64,000 nt of DNA from a bacterium. Lineage in GTDB: Bacteria > Cyanobacteriota > Sericytochromatia > S15B-MN24 > UBA4093. The stretch lies in assembly GCA_017744355.1 (NCBI GenBank), contig JAGIBK010000002.1:293001-357000 (forward strand), read 5' to 3'. Below the pieces are notes generated by a model. That model was not told the origin of the DNA. It did no database searches and worked only from the letters and a program-made list of their open reading frames with translations. Shown here piece after piece: positions 62,109 to 64,000 of the stretch (the first letter of the stretch is position 1; every line of letters starts with the position of its first letter). The translations under genes were made by a program, and so were the position numbers.

Positions 62109-63287
62109 TTAGAGCCCGATGTTGCGGGCGATGACGATCCGCTGGATCTGGCTGGTGCCCTCGCCGATTTCGCAAAGCTTGGAGTCGCGCATCATGCGCT
62201 CGACGGGGAAGTCCTTGGTGTAGCCGTAGCCGCCGAGGATCTGCACCGCGTTGTTGGTGACGCGGTTCGAGACCTCCGAGGTGTACAGCTTGGCCTGGGC
62301 GCCCTCGAGGGTGTGGGGCAGGCCGGCATCCTTGAGGCGCGCGGCGTGGTAGACCATCATGCGGGCCGCGTGCAGCTCGGTGGCGGCGTCGGCGAGCATG
62401 GCCTGGACCATCTGGAACTTGCCGATGGGCTGACCGAAGGCCACGCGCTCCTTGGCGTAGGCGAGGGCGGCCTCGTAGGCGCCGGTCGCGATGCCCAGGG
62501 CCAGAGCGGCGATCGAGATGCGGCCGCCGTCGAGGGTCTTCATGGCCTGCTTGAAGCCGGTGCCTTCCTCGCTGATCATCAGCTCGGCGGGGATGCGGCA
62601 GTTCTGGAACGAGAGGGCCGTGGTGGGCGACCCACGCATGCCCATCTTGCGCTCGTGCTTGTCGATGGCGAAGCCAGGGGTGTCGGTGGGCACGATGAAG
62701 CTCGAGATGCCCTTGTTGCCCTTGGACTTGTCGGTCATCGCCATGACGATGACGTACTTGGCGTGGGTGGCGTTGGTGATGAAGTTCTTGGCGCCGTTGA
62801 GGACGAAGTGGTCGCCGTCGCGGACCGCGGTGGTCTGCTGGCGGGCCGAGTCGGAGCCGGCCTGCGGCTCGGTCAGAGCCCACGAGCCCATGAACTCGCC
62901 CGAGGTCACGAAGGGCAGCCAGTCCTGCTTCTGCTTCTCGGTGCCGAAGTAGACGAGGGGCATGGAGCCCAGGCTGATGTGAGCGGCGTAGGAGAGACCG
63001 GTCGAGCCGCAAACCTTGGCGAGCTCTTCGACGGCCAGCACGTAGCTCAGGGTGTCGGCACCGGCGCCGCCGTACTCCTCGGGAACGGGCACGCCCATCA
63101 GGCCGAGCTTGCCGAGCTTGTCGAAGGTTTCCTTCGCGAAGCGCTCGGTCTCGTCGATCTCGGCGGCGATGGGGGCGACTTCGCGCTTGGCGAACTCGCG
63201 GACCATCTCCTGGAGCTGCAGTTGCTCGTCGGTGAGCCCGTACAGGTTGGTGGCCGAGTAGGGGCTGTTGAGCATCGTGGTGGCCAT
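62109..63287 (-). CDS. Acyl-CoA dehydrogenase
   Basis: 392 residues, ATG after AGAGAGGATCACG. FAD enzyme for the first step of beta-oxidation or amino-acid catabolism. Motifs: GLMGVPVPEEYGGAGAD, GSWALTEPQAGSDSA, GAKNFITNATHAKYVIVMA, MGMRGSPTTALSFQNCRIP, ERVAFGQPIGKFQMVQ, NAVQILGGYGYTKDFPVERMMRD, and the catalytic Glu of CEIGEGTSQIQRIVIARN. The EGTS position is that of short/branched-chain (butyryl-CoA type) enzymes. No electron-transfer flavoprotein gene is nearby. Confidence 0.94.
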   Translation of the reverse strand: MATTMLNSPYSATNLYGLTDEQLQLQEMVREFAKREVAPIAAEIDETERFAKETFDKLGKLGLMGVPVPEEYGGAGADTLSYVLAVEELAKVCGSTGLSYAAHISLGSMPLVYFGTEKQKQDWLPFVTSGEFMGSWALTEPQAGSDSARQQTTAVRDGDHFVLNGAKNFITNATHAKYVIVMAMTDKSKGNKGISSFIVPTDTPGFAIDKHERKMGMRGSPTTALSFQNCRIPAELMISEEGTGFKQAMKTLDGGRISIAALALGIATGAYEAALAYAKERVAFGQPIGKFQMVQAMLADAATELHAARMMVYHAARLKDAGLPHTLEGAQAKLYTSEVSNRVTNNAVQILGGYGYTKDFPVERMMRDSKLCEIGEGTSQIQRIVIARNIGL

Positions 63288-63381
63288 CGTGATCCTCTCT
63301 GTGCGATCTGCCGCCGAAGTCGCATCGGACGAGCAGCAGGGTCGGAAAACCGCTTAGGGCCTGAAACGGCGCGGCGCGTCC

Positions 63382-63410
63382 ATTATAGGGGCCGGCGCGG
63401 CGTTTTTCAA
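63382..63410 (-). promoter_or_regulatory. Strong promoter of the acyl-CoA dehydrogenase gene
   Basis: TTGAAA (63405-63410), a 17-base spacer, perfect TATAAT (63382-63387) on the minus strand; leader about 90 bases. Confidence 0.7.
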
Positions 63411-63565
63411 CCGAGAGATTAACCCGAGGTTAACCAGGTGTGGGCCTGGGGGGCGCTGGCAGGGCGCTTCTCAGGCCGGAGTTTCTCCATTTTGGCCCTG
63501 CGTCGGGCCCCCGTGCCGCCGTTAGGATCGCTCCAGATCGCCCGAATTCAAGGAGGGGATTCTCG

Positions 63566-63745
63566 ATGGACCGAGACGCACGCCTCAAGATGGCGCTAGA
63601 GCTGACCCGTCTGGTCTGGGACCTCAGGACGCCCGAGCAGGCCGCTCGCGGGCGATCTGAGCACATCCTCGACGTCTTCGCCTCGTGCTACCAGCGGATC
63701 GAGGAGCTGGAGGTGCCTGAGCAGCCGGTCGTCCCGGCGGACTGA
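63566..63745 (+). CDS. Small acidic protein, 59 aa, unknown
   Basis: ATG after a very strong AAGGAGGGG. Sequence MDRDARLKMALELTRLVW then DLRTPEQAARGRSEHILDVF and ASCYQRIEELEVPEQPVVPAD: mostly helical, no signal peptide or membrane segment. An in-frame longer reading to 63440 is unsupported. Codon use matches its neighbours. No family recognised. Confidence 0.7.
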   Translation: MDRDARLKMALELTRLVWDLRTPEQAARGRSEHILDVFASCYQRIEELEVPEQPVVPAD

Positions 63746-63770
63746 ACCTCGTTCGACCTATCACCGCTTC

Positions 63771-63812
63771 ATGCGCCAAATGGCTTACCGAGCAGGTGGT
63801 CATTTGGCGCAT
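63771..63812. repeat. 12-bp inverted repeat
   Basis: ATGCGCCAAATG (63771-63782) and CATTTGGCGCAT (63801-63812), loop 18 bases. It lies 25 bases after the small ORF; no T tract, so terminator function is doubtful. Confidence 0.6.
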
Positions 63813-63890
63813 CTCGTGCGAGCAGGCCTGTGGCATCCTGGGGATTAACCAGGTGAATCGGCTTGCCCTCTTACGAGAAAGGAAGCGGCA

Positions 63891-64000
63891 ATGTTCAACA
63901 AGCGATTTATGACGGTCCTGCTCGCCTCGACGGCCGTGGTTTCTCTGACCGCTTGTGCCGGTCTTCCCACGAGCGTTCTCGGTAGCCTCAACGCCCAGCA
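63891..64000 (+). CDS. Putative lipoprotein, N-terminal fragment
   Basis: 36 codons before the window ends. ATG after GAAAGGAAG. MFNKRFMTVLLASTAVVSLTAC is a lipoprotein signal peptide with lipobox LTAC (Cys22). The rest is outside the window. Confidence 0.75.
   Translation, partial: MFNKRFMTVLLASTAVVSLTACAGLPTSVLGSLNAQ

Overview
The window is GC-rich, densely coding bacterial chromosome. It has no phage, insertion sequence or CRISPR array that I could recognise. The octamer GCGATCGC (HIP1) occurs more than forty times by hand count, far above the few expected in 64 kb of this composition. HIP1 enrichment is a hallmark of cyanobacterial-lineage genomes. There are no photosynthesis genes, and there is an exceptional load of lipoproteins (eleven lipobox genes). 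I therefore lean to a non-photosynthetic relative of Cyanobacteria such as Sericytochromatia. This is an inference, because no rRNA is present.

Layout. 1-12.8 kb: start of an MMPL transporter, a PRD-repeat lipoprotein, a zinc-ribbon class III cyclase, a ClpE/ClpC-hybrid ATPase, a two-gene operon of unknown function, a Sua5-type tRNA-modification gene, two EF-hand lipoproteins, a DUF523 gene and rlmN. 12.8-16.7 kb (minus strand): rpmG, tRNA-Trp, secE, nusG, rplK, rplA, an L10-type leader, rplJ and rplL. 17-26.8 kb: a glycosyltransferase, a speD homologue with a long leader holding an attenuator-like terminator, two paralogous lipoproteins, a UDP-sugar pyrophosphorylase, miaB, mtnA, a glutamate dehydrogenase and panB. 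26.8-35.8 kb: an operon of four lipoproteins joined by four-base stop/start overlaps, two of them about 1,235 residues long with TIG domains, twelve kelch units and a PPC-like insert. 36-42 kb: gyrA, a small MshEN-like protein, a PP2C phosphatase and a Ser/Thr kinase with an NHL propeller.

42-58.8 kb: tRNA-Gln, a fused shikimate kinase/dehydroquinate synthase, a KGG stress protein, then a molybdenum island (moaC, moeA, moeB-like, mobA, moaD-moaE-modABC-moaA). This leads, after a glycoside hydrolase, to a three-subunit molybdenum hydroxylase with its maturation factors xdhC and mocA. Molybdate uptake, cofactor synthesis, cofactor maturation and a client enzyme thus lie together. 58.8-64 kb: a MerR/TipA-like regulator, a purine or nucleoside deaminase, an EamA transporter, an acyl-CoA dehydrogenase, a 59-residue protein and the start of another lipoprotein.

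Signals. Many promoters are extended -10 elements (TGN-TANNAT) with a poor -35. Two genes (rlmN and the Sua5 gene) have a -10 placed so that transcription should start on the A of the ATG. TTG and GTG starts and four-base overlaps are common. The points most worth a second look are the four-lipoprotein kelch operon with its upstream dyad, the ClpE/ClpC hybrid lacking a ClpP-binding loop, the speD and glutamate dehydrogenase leader terminators, and enzymes with an altered key residue (a hydrolase with Gly as nucleophile, a cyclase with Glu for a metal Asp, a SpeD with Thr for the processing Glu).
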